Shown here: positions 24,115-31,397 of the stretch, piece after piece
How the letters are laid out: each line of letters opens with the position of its first letter
How positions within the stretch are numbered: the first letter of the stretch is position 1
IMG/VR virus record: IMGVR_UViG_3300047369_000592
Location: 1 to 46,376 of that record
Direction: 5' to 3' (one strand)
Source of the DNA: a virus
DNA length: 46,376 nucleotides
The notes under the pieces: model-generated
The model's input: only the letters and a program-made list of their open reading frames with translations
Databases searched by the model: none
What the model was told of the DNA's origin: nothing
Translations under genes and position numbers: made by a program

Positions 24115-24181
24115 TGTTAACGGTTTAGCACGACAGTCTCCAAAACTGTAAGTCAGGGTTCGAATCCTTGTACCTCTGCCA
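24105..24181 (+). tRNA. tRNA-Trp (anticodon CCA)
   Basis: The acceptor AGGGGTA pairs with TACCTCT, the anticodon stem ACAGT/ACTGT is perfect with loop CTCCAAA (anticodon CCA), and the T arm is CAGGG-TTCGAAT-CCTTG. The end GCCA encodes CCA. Its first ten bases overlap the 3' end of the upstream micro-gene. Confidence 0.93.
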
Positions 24182-24186
24182 AACTT

Positions 24187-24263
24187 GGGCCTGTAGCTCA
24201 GCCGGATAGAGCGCCAGTCTACGAAACTGGAAGTCAGGAGTTCGAATCTCTTCAGGCCCACCA
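24187..24263 (+). tRNA. tRNA-Arg (anticodon ACG)
   Basis: The acceptor GGGCCTG/CAGGCCC is perfect, the anticodon stem CCAGT/ACTGG is perfect with loop CTACGAA (anticodon ACG), and T arm AGGAG-TTCGAAT-CTCTT and encoded CCA are present. ACG normally needs A34-to-inosine editing by host TadA to read CGC and CGA as well as CGU. Confidence 0.96.
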
Positions 24264-24270
24264 ATAATTA

Positions 24271-24278
24271 TATAAATA
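24271..24278 (+). promoter_or_regulatory. T4-type late promoter octamer (TATAAATA)
   Basis: Perfect TATAAATA with following C. Only four bases (CTTT) separate it from the ATG at 24283, so the transcript would start at or next to the start codon. Confidence 0.65.
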
Positions 24279-24282
24279 CTTT

Positions 24283-24477
24283 ATGCCAACAATAAAAGAA
24301 GCCGCACGATTATTTTGGTCTATCAAGGGCCATCTTAATGTTACTGACAAAACTATTCTTGATTGTTATAACGGTTATTTTAAACGTGCTTGGTATAACG
24401 AAGAAATGTATATGCACGAGGAAGGTTTTGAAGAAGAATGGCAAAAAAGAAAAATAAAGATTCAAAAGCATGGATGA
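24283..24477 (+). CDS. Small hypothetical protein, probably leaderless
   Basis: This 64-residue protein is predicted to be helical, with an aromatic-rich centre (ARLFWSIKGHLNVTDKTILD) and an acidic to basic tail (EEGFEEEWQKRKIKIQKHG). It starts four bases after a perfect late octamer and has no ribosome-binding site, so a leaderless mRNA is predicted. Its last 40 bases overlap the bL33-like gene in another frame. Function unknown. Confidence 0.6.
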   Translation: MPTIKEAARLFWSIKGHLNVTDKTILDCYNGYFKRAWYNEEMYMHEEGFEEEWQKRKIKIQKHG

Positions 24478-24641
24478 TTCCTGAGGGAGAGCAACGTAGT
24501 AATGCTAGTTTTCATTTTGTTGCTCGTAAAAGTTTAAGTATGTTACGAGAAGGCAAAAAATTACGTTTGCGTAAATATCATCCAGGCCAACAGAAACATG
24601 TTTGGTTTATTGAGGCAAAAATGCCTCCGCACAGTAAATAA
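24438..24641 (+). CDS. bL33-like small basic protein
   Basis: This 67-residue protein resembles ribosomal protein bL33. The segment KKLRLRKYHPGQQKHVWFIE with AK after it (about 40-61) aligns well with the bL33 pattern LELKKFDPxxRxHVxYKEAK. The upstream SFHFVARKS (24-32) fits the bL33 strand GHFYTTTKN. Length is close to bL33 (about 50-55) with a short N-terminal extension (MAKKKNKDSKAW). No zinc cysteines are present, as in the C-minus form. Viruses that encode ribosomal proteins, including bL33, have been described. The alternative is a chance match in a small basic protein. It sits within the tRNA cluster. Confidence 0.5.
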   Translation: MAKKKNKDSKAWMIPEGEQRSNASFHFVARKSLSMLREGKKLRLRKYHPGQQKHVWFIEAKMPPHSK

Positions 24642-24647
24642 AAATAT

Positions 24648-24722
24648 GCGGGTGTAGCTCAGTGGTAGAGCATCTCGTTGCCAACGAGAATGTCGAGAGT
24701 TCGAATCTCTTCACCCGCTCCA
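24648..24722 (+). tRNA. tRNA-Gly (anticodon GCC)
   Basis: The acceptor GCGGGTG pairs with CACCCGC, the anticodon stem TCTCG/CGAGA encloses TTGCCAA (anticodon GCC), T arm GAGAG-TTCGAAT-CTCTT is clear, and TCCA ends the gene with encoded CCA. The CCA overlaps the CATAAATA late octamer of the next gene. Confidence 0.95.
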
Positions 24723-24728
24723 TAAATA
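24721..24728 (+). promoter_or_regulatory. T4-type late promoter octamer (CATAAATA)
   Basis: CATAAATAC shares its first two bases with the CCA end of tRNA-Gly and lies four bases before the ATG at 24733. Confidence 0.55.
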
Positions 24729-24732
24729 CGTT

Positions 24733-24906
24733 ATGTTTAAAGCAGTCAAAGAAACAATTTGGCATCTAACATGTGTAAAATGTTATGGTTGGTTCACATA
24801 CGCAACTATGGAAAACGAACTGATAATTGAGCGCCTCAGCCTGTATTGTCCACATTGTGGCATTAAAGGAAAAGCAAAAATAGATGATAGCAATATACGG
24901 AAATAA
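24733..24906 (+). CDS. 57-residue zinc-ribbon micro-protein
   Basis: The short open frame encodes a zinc-ribbon: CVKC at about 14-17 and CPHC at about 39-42, with aromatic and hydrophobic residues between. The rest is basic at the end (GIKGKAKIDDS). It starts four bases after a late octamer and has no ribosome-binding site. Its last 23 bases overlap the next gene in another frame. Such ribbons bind RNA, DNA or protein; the target is not known. Confidence 0.65.
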   Translation: MFKAVKETIWHLTCVKCYGWFTYATMENELIIERLSLYCPHCGIKGKAKIDDSNIRK

Positions 24907-25756
24907 AAACGGAACACAGGATAGCATTGCTTGGTGGTTATGTGAGGAAGAAGATATAGGCCCACAAATCTACAATGTGCCGTGGCGTAGCGGAAAAATA
25001 CAAGCAGAATTTGAACATCCTTTACTAGGTACTCTAGTAGAGGATATTCGTACCTATGATGAACATGACGAAACGATGCGTCTTATGGAAAACGTACCAG
25101 GAGACTTTTTACAGCCTTGGAGAAAGTTTGACAAGCAGGATTACAAACTTGTTTGGAGTAATTACTTTGGTGAAATGTGTGAACCTTCACAAAACATTAT
25201 AGCAGACAAGTTAATACTATGCAATCAAACACGAGAGGAAGATTGCTTCCATTATATCATCAGTCATGCATTTAAAAAATTAACAAAAGATAAAGTTGAT
25301 GATGACACCGAAGTATGGTGGAAAGATCATGTTTATGTTGATGGTAAAGATATTGGTATGTGGAAAGATATATGGTATGGAAAGTATCATGAATCAATGC
25401 ACAAGGCATTTGATGAAGGTAAATTAAAGTACATGTGGCAATTAAATTTTGCACATTGGGATTTATACCATGCACTACAAGATAATAAAGTTGACGTAAC
25501 TTTAGAAGATCCAGATAATTATACTCGTTTGTTTGAAGATAAGTTAAAAAAAGAATATGATAGTATTGAAGATACTATTATGCACAATGATGGACTTATA
25601 ATTGTAGACCCAAATTGGTTTGTACAAGCAGATCAAATATTAGAATATTTAGAAATCCCGTGGACAGATAATTTAAAAACTAATTTAAATGATTATATGG
25701 AAGTGTATAAGCGTAAACGTATGTGGTACGAAACTAATTTTGCAGACTATCTCTAA
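24884..25756 (+). CDS. Hypothetical protein, distant sulfotransferase-like tail
   Basis: This 290-residue protein is aromatic- and acid-rich. Its first residues (MIAIYGNKNGTQDSIAW) are a strand followed by a turn, in the position of a nucleotide-binding loop but not a Walker motif. Near the end, VDPNWFVQADQILEYLEIP resembles the sulfotransferase pattern in which a strand is followed by a DPExxLxxLxLP helix. The product at 30618 has a similar end (WCQFENISRIYQYLGITPP). The similarity is weak. It ends by overlapping a converging minus-strand gene by 23 bases. Confidence 0.5.
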   Translation: MIAIYGNKNGTQDSIAWWLCEEEDIGPQIYNVPWRSGKIQAEFEHPLLGTLVEDIRTYDEHDETMRLMENVPGDFLQPWRKFDKQDYKLVWSNYFGEMCEPSQNIIADKLILCNQTREEDCFHYIISHAFKKLTKDKVDDDTEVWWKDHVYVDGKDIGMWKDIWYGKYHESMHKAFDEGKLKYMWQLNFAHWDLYHALQDNKVDVTLEDPDNYTRLFEDKLKKEYDSIEDTIMHNDGLIIVDPNWFVQADQILEYLEIPWTDNLKTNLNDYMEVYKRKRMWYETNFADYL

Positions 25757-26504
25757 GCATTTCATATGATTCAATTACAAGTTTTGCCATTCTTGGATGA
25801 TCTTCTTTTCCATGTATAATCATATGTACTCTCGGTTCAGTACTTGTATTTAGAACGGTATGCTTTCTTCCAATATCAATAGCTCGGCAATCTCCAACCT
25901 CCCACGGTATTTCTCCAGCATCTTCCATAGCAAATTTTACACCGGGAGGGTTTGTGATAGCGACATTAAATGCTTCCATTCCTCGTTTATCATTATCTTG
26001 GTGTGGACGTATATAACCTCCTGGACGTAACATCATAAAACGTACCCGGTCGTATTCAGCATTTGGCCAAACATCATTTAACCATTCCACTGTGCGAGGA
26101 CATTTTCCTGCAATAGTTGTCCATGTGTGTAGTGGTTTTTCTGTATAATTTTTATGTTCATAAACACGACTACGCCAGTCATCTGTTTGATCAACACTAA
26201 CACCATGTAAACACATACTTTCCCAGCCAGGATGAATGCTACCTCTATGCTTAACAAAATGTTCTTCTATTGTAGCAAGTTCATCACTAATATCTTTTGA
26301 TGGCATTTCAATATTTAATTTTAGACTAGGTAAGTTCGCCTCGTATTTTATCCACTTATAGTAAGTAAGAACGCTATGACTATTTTCCCGCCAACCTAAC
26401 AACCTTTCTGGAGGATTAAAATTTGAATGTTCATAATGCGAATGCTTTGAACAATCATTTATAAACTCTTGTACTATTTTTAAATTTTTTTCATATAATG
26501 TCAT
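25734..26504 (-). CDS. Aspartyl/asparaginyl beta-hydroxylase-like Fe(II)/2OG oxygenase
   Basis: This 256-residue protein is a 2-oxoglutarate-dependent oxygenase. The iron ligands are H168 and D170 in GGYIRPHQDN and H215 in GRKHTVLN, and R225 in EPRVHMIIHG would bind 2-oxoglutarate, the order of the Asp/Asn beta-hydroxylase family. The preceding RFMMLRPG strand and VGDCRAIDIG fit the same fold. The enzyme would hydroxylate a peptide or other substrate, which is unknown here. It is on the minus strand, downstream of and coupled to the 493-residue gene by a one-base ATG/stop overlap. Confidence 0.85.
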   Translation of the reverse strand: MTLYEKNLKIVQEFINDCSKHSHYEHSNFNPPERLLGWRENSHSVLTYYKWIKYEANLPSLKLNIEMPSKDISDELATIEEHFVKHRGSIHPGWESMCLHGVSVDQTDDWRSRVYEHKNYTEKPLHTWTTIAGKCPRTVEWLNDVWPNAEYDRVRFMMLRPGGYIRPHQDNDKRGMEAFNVAITNPPGVKFAMEDAGEIPWEVGDCRAIDIGRKHTVLNTSTEPRVHMIIHGKEDHPRMAKLVIESYEMLRDSLQN

Positions 26505-27985
26505 TATAAACCATACTTTCTAACTTCGTCCCAGTTGATTCCATTTTCATTAAACCAGGGTAAAACATTTAAGAAACGTTCTTGAGAACTTCCCATTAAT
26601 ATTTTATTCTGTTTAGAAAAGGTTACATTCGGATACATATTTTCAATTTCATGTATAATTTGAATTATTTGTCCTCTAAACCAAACCCTGTCCTCAAAAT
26701 TCCAAAAGAACGCGGTAGGATAGTATTGTAATATATTACTAAAGTTAAAATGTACAATGATTTTTCTATCCGGATCTCTCTTTACTGACTCTTTAATGTA
26801 TTTAATAAACATGCGTTTAAAACGTCGTGTGTCAAATAAATCACATGTCTCAAAGTTAATTTTAAACCTTTTATAAACTGTAGTATACCAATTTTTAAAA
26901 GCATTATGATTTTCGATATATTCTGAAAACTCTTTTTTGTTTCCTAATCCTCTGCAAAATTCACGTAGAATACCTTCTGCATCTCCTCGAGGAAATATAC
27001 GGTCTTGATATTGCTCCATTGTTTCTACATTGGGATTCCAATTCCTGTGTAGCAAGTATTGATACTTAACAGCCACTGTGCTTTTATCATATATAATAAT
27101 TTGACCGTATTTTCTTATGTCTGGTTGGAGAGCATAACCCCATGATTCCTGTACTACAGGATAACCTATTATTCTATAAGCGTCAAATGAGGCTGATAGA
27201 CCGCCGGCAGGTGCAAATATAATATGTTTATATTCTTCTGTATTGCGCCGTGCTTCTTGTAATTTAATATCTTCTGTATTTGTGATATAAATTACTTCTT
27301 GATTCATAGCACGATTCATCAAGTCAATTATTTTTTCTCTATACTCGTCTACTTCTGGATACAAGTATTCATACTGTTGTCTAATCTCTGGAGGCCATAC
27401 TCCAATACCTGTTGGCGTTTTTAGTGCTTCGTTTACTAAGTTCCAACCATAACGTTTATTTTTAAATGTAACATTTTCCGTTCCTGGTTTAACCCAATGA
27501 GGTGTATAGTCATCATGGAAGTTTTCATCTGAACGTAAAGGGGCAACTTGTGTATGAGATCCAGATTCATCTTCTCCTACTGTTTTGCCATGAAACCAAT
27601 TTACATCTATTAATGCTAATTGTGGATGTATATAATAGTAGTCGTCTTTTCCGTCTAGTACATGCCCGACAAAGACTTCACCATTATATTTCTCCTCAAA
27701 CCAAGAAGGAAATTTATAAAAGAACTTTTTAAGGTCCATGCCTACTTTAAAAATTAATAAATGAGAAACATTTCCATGTGCTTGCTCAATTAATTCTTCA
27801 ATTGTATCAGCATAATAAAATATTTCATATCCGATAATGGATATATCAGTAACATAAAACTCAGTAATATTTTTACAATATTCACGAACTAAGTTACCTT
27901 TCATTCTGTTGTTTGATAGTATACCGATACCAACAGTTTTGTTCTGATGAACGGCGGATCCATCTGTAACAACATTGTATTCCAT
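26504..27985 (-). CDS. Hypothetical protein, glycosyltransferase-like features
   Basis: This 493-residue protein is not securely recognised. Residues about 100-130 (VGHVLDGKDDYYYIHPQLAL, then IDVNWF) resemble a segment of glycosyltransferase-like proteins in which a DxxYY turn is followed by a HPQ strand. The middle (HIIFAPAGGLSASFDAYRII, about 245-265) looks like a Rossmann-type strand-loop-helix, and the C-terminal half is helical with VHFNFSNIL. It has an AGGAG ribosome-binding site upstream of its ATG and a late octamer on the minus strand at 28024-28017. It is paired with the Asp/Asn hydroxylase-like gene. Confidence 0.5.
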   Translation of the reverse strand: MEYNVVTDGSAVHQNKTVGIGILSNNRMKGNLVREYCKNITEFYVTDISIIGYEIFYYADTIEELIEQAHGNVSHLLIFKVGMDLKKFFYKFPSWFEEKYNGEVFVGHVLDGKDDYYYIHPQLALIDVNWFHGKTVGEDESGSHTQVAPLRSDENFHDDYTPHWVKPGTENVTFKNKRYGWNLVNEALKTPTGIGVWPPEIRQQYEYLYPEVDEYREKIIDLMNRAMNQEVIYITNTEDIKLQEARRNTEEYKHIIFAPAGGLSASFDAYRIIGYPVVQESWGYALQPDIRKYGQIIIYDKSTVAVKYQYLLHRNWNPNVETMEQYQDRIFPRGDAEGILREFCRGLGNKKEFSEYIENHNAFKNWYTTVYKRFKINFETCDLFDTRRFKRMFIKYIKESVKRDPDRKIIVHFNFSNILQYYPTAFFWNFEDRVWFRGQIIQIIHEIENMYPNVTFSKQNKILMGSSQERFLNVLPWFNENGINWDEVRKYGL

Positions 27986-28008
27986 TCTAGACTCCTAGGA
28001 TAATTAAG

Positions 28009-28024
28009 TATAAATATATTTATG
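28009..28024. promoter_or_regulatory. Divergent, overlapping late promoters
   Basis: TATAAATA on the plus strand (28009-28016) and CATAAATA on the minus strand (28024-28017) are back to back. Together they form a perfect 14-base palindrome, ATAAATATATTTAT (28010-28023). The plus copy lies five bases before the ATG at 28022. The minus copy leads, after about 30 bases and a CTAGGAG site, to the ATG of the minus-strand gene at 27985. Confidence 0.7.
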
Positions 28025-28738
28025 CTAAGAAATAATGAAACTAAACAGGAAATACTTAGCAGGCTTGAGCCCACTAAAGTAATTCAAAACTGTTTACCTA
28101 AAACGCTACATCATAAATTATTAGATGCCTATTGGACTGGTGATAAAAATCAAAAGAACACAGGACCAATAACTGTTGATTATTTTCCTAATAAAATGGA
28201 ACATACTGATTGGTGGTTAGAGGTCAATGAATTTATAACAGACTACATAGGCGATCATGGATGCTTTGCTAGTAACTTCTATCATGTTAAGCACCCACAT
28301 GTATTACACAATGATGATAGTATTCGTTGGGTTCCGAGATTACATAAAACTGTTGTAATACCATTGGAAATATCTGCACCAACAAATTTTGCAGTATTTG
28401 ACCAATGTTATCTAGATGGGCCAGTAAAGTTAAGACATGGCGGCGATCCTGATAAGAATGCTGAAATGCGAAATACCTACTATAATCAAAATTTACTTGA
28501 CAATAATGTACTAATAAACTATACTGGAGTAGAATTTGATAAAGATACATGGACGAAATACTTCACACACCTTCCCTATGAACGTTTTTATGGGTTAAGT
28601 GTAGAAAGCATTGTTACATGGAATCCTGGAGATATTATTATTTTTGATACGGCCCGTATTCATTGTGCCTCAAACTTTTTACAACATGGCATTACTGAAA
28701 AAATTGGTTATAGCATATTCACAAACTTGAAAGTATAA
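28022..28738 (+). CDS. Fe(II)/2OG-type oxygenase, member A
   Basis: This 238-residue protein has a jelly-roll oxygenase arrangement. H96 and D98 in HVLHNDD form the HxD pair, and H214 in GDIIIFDTARIHCASN is the distal histidine in the typical GDxxxFxxxxxH context. The arginine that binds 2-oxoglutarate is not obvious. The family would be phytanoyl-CoA-dioxygenase- or prolyl-hydroxylase-like. The ATG lies five bases after a perfect late octamer, so the mRNA may be leaderless. The stop overlaps the next, related oxygenase. Substrate unknown. Confidence 0.7.
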   Translation: MLRNNETKQEILSRLEPTKVIQNCLPKTLHHKLLDAYWTGDKNQKNTGPITVDYFPNKMEHTDWWLEVNEFITDYIGDHGCFASNFYHVKHPHVLHNDDSIRWVPRLHKTVVIPLEISAPTNFAVFDQCYLDGPVKLRHGGDPDKNAEMRNTYYNQNLLDNNVLINYTGVEFDKDTWTKYFTHLPYERFYGLSVESIVTWNPGDIIIFDTARIHCASNFLQHGITEKIGYSIFTNLKV

Positions 28739-29514
28739 TGACATATATAGATAATTGTAAAACTTACCTAAGGGAAATTACTGGTGCCTTTGAACCAGCA
28801 CAGTCTATACCCGACTTCTTTACAGAAAAAGAAATCAATGACCTATTATTGTTACAATTCCAACTAGCAGATAGGTTAAAGTATACGGCTACATCTAATA
28901 ATATACAACCTGTGTGTAATATTGATAGTTTATTTGAAAAATTACCTTGGTTAGCAGATAAATTTAAAGCCGTGATAGGCGATTTTATGGATAATCATTC
29001 TGGTAATTATTATATTACTACGCAATTGCATGATGCACACGTTGATTTATTAAGTGAGGAAGAAACATTACGTCCTGAATTTGCTTGGAGTAAACGGGTA
29101 ATACCCTATAAAAGTTGTGTAATACCTCTTATTATTACTCCTGGAGCAGAAGCACAAACGGCTTTCTTTCATCAACGACATGTTGGTTATAGTGTTACAC
29201 TGGATCGTGCAAACGTCAGCAGTCAAGATAACAGCGATTACACATTAGCACGGATGTACCCAACGATGTATAATATAGATGGAAGTGAAAGTGGTCATTA
29301 TGAACCATATGAACGTAAGAAGTTTATCTTGTTCCCTCAAATACCACTTGCTAATTTAACTGGACTAAGTGTAGAGACTGTTTTAGATTATGATATTGGT
29401 AGTGTTATGATATTTGATGCATGTCAAATACATGCAAGTTGTGTAAAAAGAAATAAACCTAATTACCGCTGGTTAAAAAGCGGAATTAATATACAATTTT
29501 ATAAGGAAATTTAA
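28738..29514 (+). CDS. Fe(II)/2OG-type oxygenase, member B
   Basis: This 258-residue protein is a likely paralogue of the preceding gene. HxD is at H101 and D103 (LHDAHVDLL), and the distal histidine H232 lies in GSVMIFDACQIHASC, aligned with the equivalent segment upstream. The phrase GLSVExxxxxxxG is shared before the distal motif in both (GLSVESIVTWNPGD and GLSVETVLDYDIGS), which supports duplication. It overlaps both neighbours by one base, so the three-gene set with FNR is one translation-coupled operon. Substrate unknown. Confidence 0.7.
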   Translation: MTYIDNCKTYLREITGAFEPAQSIPDFFTEKEINDLLLLQFQLADRLKYTATSNNIQPVCNIDSLFEKLPWLADKFKAVIGDFMDNHSGNYYITTQLHDAHVDLLSEEETLRPEFAWSKRVIPYKSCVIPLIITPGAEAQTAFFHQRHVGYSVTLDRANVSSQDNSDYTLARMYPTMYNIDGSESGHYEPYERKKFILFPQIPLANLTGLSVETVLDYDIGSVMIFDACQIHASCVKRNKPNYRWLKSGINIQFYKEI

Positions 29515-30278
29515 TGCAAAACTTAGAAACTGTTCTTGATATAGAACATTATACTGAAGATTTGTTTTGGTTTAGAACAACCAAAAATGGAGAATGGAAA
29601 CGTAACTTTATGCCTGGTGAATTTACCATGATAGGTATGGGCGACGATGATATTTCTCGTGCATATAGTATTGCTAATAGTCCAGATGATGATTATTTGG
29701 AGTTTTTAAGCATTAAGGTACCAGATGGGCCTTTGACAAGCCGTCTACAACATATAAAAATAGGTGATGAACTAGAAGTGACCACACGTCCAGTTGGTAC
29801 ATTATTACTACGAAATCTAAATATGTATAATTTAGATCACGATAAACCAAGATTATGGTTAATTAGTACTGGCACCGGACTTGCTCCATTTTTAAGCATT
29901 GCTAGACATCCGGAGGCATATGAATATTATGATGAAGTTATTGTTACCCATACCTGTCGCACTAATGATGAGCTCGTGTTCGGTGATGAACTCAGAGCCG
30001 CCGGTGCTAAAGTGTACCAGAGTGTTACAAGAGAAGACCCTTTACCGGGAAGACATCGGGGGAGAATTACTGACCTACTCAGAAACGGTGACTTGTTCAG
30101 GAGTATTGGAGGACGTGATGAATGGTTTGACCATAGTAGAGATCGGATTATGATTTGCGGCGGCCCAAGTTTTAATAATGAACTACGAGATATTCTTGAG
30201 AAAGATGGAATGGTGCATGGTACTATGAAATCACCAGGTCACTTTGTACAAGAAAGAGCATTTGTCCAAACACTATAA
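29514..30278 (+). CDS. Ferredoxin/flavodoxin-NADP+ reductase (Fpr type)
   Basis: This 254-residue protein moves electrons between NADPH and a one-electron carrier. RAYSIANSP (about 50-58) is the FAD-binding motif, GPLTSRLQH follows in the usual place, and STGTGLAPF (about 118-126) is the NADP-binding loop. CGGPSFNNELRDIL is the second nucleotide segment, and the C-terminus HFVQERAFV matches the bacterial Fpr ending with an aromatic/acidic tail. No ferredoxin or flavodoxin gene is visible in this window, so the partner may be from the host. Coupling to two oxygenase genes suggests that it supports that pathway or nucleotide reduction. Confidence 0.9.
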   Translation: MQNLETVLDIEHYTEDLFWFRTTKNGEWKRNFMPGEFTMIGMGDDDISRAYSIANSPDDDYLEFLSIKVPDGPLTSRLQHIKIGDELEVTTRPVGTLLLRNLNMYNLDHDKPRLWLISTGTGLAPFLSIARHPEAYEYYDEVIVTHTCRTNDELVFGDELRAAGAKVYQSVTREDPLPGRHRGRITDLLRNGDLFRSIGGRDEWFDHSRDRIMICGGPSFNNELRDILEKDGMVHGTMKSPGHFVQERAFVQTL

Positions 30279-30281
30279 ATA
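30274..30281 (+). promoter_or_regulatory. T4-type late promoter octamer (TATAAATA)
   Basis: Perfect TATAAATAC overlapping the FNR stop codon. The expected start of transcription, about six bases after the last A, falls at 30287-30288, exactly at the start of the inverted repeat. Confidence 0.75.
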
Positions 30282-30287
30282 CCTATA

Positions 30288-30362
30288 CAGTAGGGTATAT
30301 AATGTGGCCATGCCTTTGAAAGCATATAAGAAAACAGCCCGATGGACAAGTATACCCTACTG
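30288..30362 (+). ncRNA. Structured RNA element with a 12-bp closing stem
   Basis: CAGTAGGGTATA at 30288-30299 is the exact reverse complement of TATACCCTACTG at 30351-30362. Inside, TGT(GG)CCAT near 30303-30311 can pair with ATGGACA near 30342-30348, and CTT-TGA-AAG can form a small loop. The element starts where a late transcript should begin. There is no T-loop, anticodon arm or CCA, so it is not a tRNA. It could be a 5' leader of the gene at 30384 or a stand-alone small RNA. I do not know a matching family. Confidence 0.6.
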
Positions 30363-30383
30363 ATTTTATAAAGGGTATGACAA

Positions 30384-30617
30384 ATGATAAAACCAAATAC
30401 AAAAGGCTTAATTGTAGATATTACTGAGGTATATGAAATTCGCGATAGAAAAGAACGTGAACTAGCATATTATACCAAACAACTTGAAGAACTATATACT
30501 AAGATGGGTTTTATACAACAAGAAATAAAAGTCACGAATACCATTATTGATATGATTGAAGATGAACGTGTCTTAGATATTAAAGAACATATGATGAAAA
30601 GGCACAATCAATTATAA
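30384..30617 (+). CDS. Small coiled-coil protein
   Basis: This 77-residue protein is helical with a heptad pattern over about residues 18-60 (RKERELAYYTKQLEELYTKM, then FIQQEIKV). The C-terminus is basic. It begins 22 bases after the structured RNA, preceded by AAAGGGTATG. Its stop is directly followed by the ATG of the next gene. Function unknown. Confidence 0.6.
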   Translation: MIKPNTKGLIVDITEVYEIRDRKERELAYYTKQLEELYTKMGFIQQEIKVTNTIIDMIEDERVLDIKEHMMKRHNQL

Positions 30618-31397
30618 ATGTTATATTTAATCCTAAGCCCTAGTTGTTTAAGTCAAATGGAAGTTCCATATCTAATTAATAATTCTCCTGATTTTATGGG
30701 TGAACAACCACACGACTTACATTGGGCATCATACGAAATAAATGGAAATACTGTAGACGGAGAGTACGGACATTTTGGTACTGTCCGTGTTCATGATGAC
30801 TATTGGAATATTGATGACGAAGATAAACAATTTTATAATTTTAATATTCGTAATAGTATGGAATTATCTTATGAAGATTACATAGCATTAGAGAAACATT
30901 TCACAAACAAATATAATAATATTTCTCTGTTACTACACGCAGATAATATTGAAGAAATATATGCCTGGTGTAATAATACCAAGGTAACAATCATTGGCGC
31001 CGCAATGGGAAGTTGGCTTAATGATTTAGAGTATTGGGCAATGCGAGAGTTTAACACTGTTATGGAAGATAATCGTAATGCCAATTATAGTGACAACAAT
31101 CATGTATTCATTAATAATGATGATGTGCTAGATAGATTCTGGCATCGTAAAGAAGCAGATTTGTCATGGAGGAATCGTATTAGTTCTTTTGCAGATATAA
31201 CTCTATGGCAAAGCGATTGGTGTCAATTTGAAAACATTAGTCGTATATATCAATATTTAGGTATTACACCGCCAAGTCGTAAATGGATTAAGACTTACTA
31301 TACTGTATTTCAAGATAAACAAGATTATGCAGTAGAAAACTTGGCCGCATTACGAAAAAGTTATAATATCAGGGAGTCATATTATGGAAGATGTTGA
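30618..31397 (+). CDS. Hypothetical protein, distant sulfotransferase-like
   Basis: This 259-residue protein begins with a hydrophobic strand and a polar turn (LYLILSPSCLSQMEVPYL). It has a middle strand NTKVTIIGAAMGSWLNDLEY (about 123-142). The C-terminal LWQSDWCQFENISRIYQYLG (about 196-216) resembles the sulfotransferase 3' region where a strand and D/E precede an xxLxxLG helix. No full PAPS-binding motif is visible, so this is tentative. It immediately follows the coiled-coil gene and overlaps the next by 14 bases. Confidence 0.5.
   Translation: MLYLILSPSCLSQMEVPYLINNSPDFMGEQPHDLHWASYEINGNTVDGEYGHFGTVRVHDDYWNIDDEDKQFYNFNIRNSMELSYEDYIALEKHFTNKYNNISLLLHADNIEEIYAWCNNTKVTIIGAAMGSWLNDLEYWAMREFNTVMEDNRNANYSDNNHVFINNDDVLDRFWHRKEADLSWRNRISSFADITLWQSDWCQFENISRIYQYLGITPPSRKWIKTYYTVFQDKQDYAVENLAALRKSYNIRESYYGRC

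Noticed and set aside
30288-30362. Considered as a tRNA because of its 75-base length and long closing stem
   Set aside because: The closing stem is 12 bp rather than 7. There is no T-arm TTC motif, no D arm or anticodon arm, and no CCA end.
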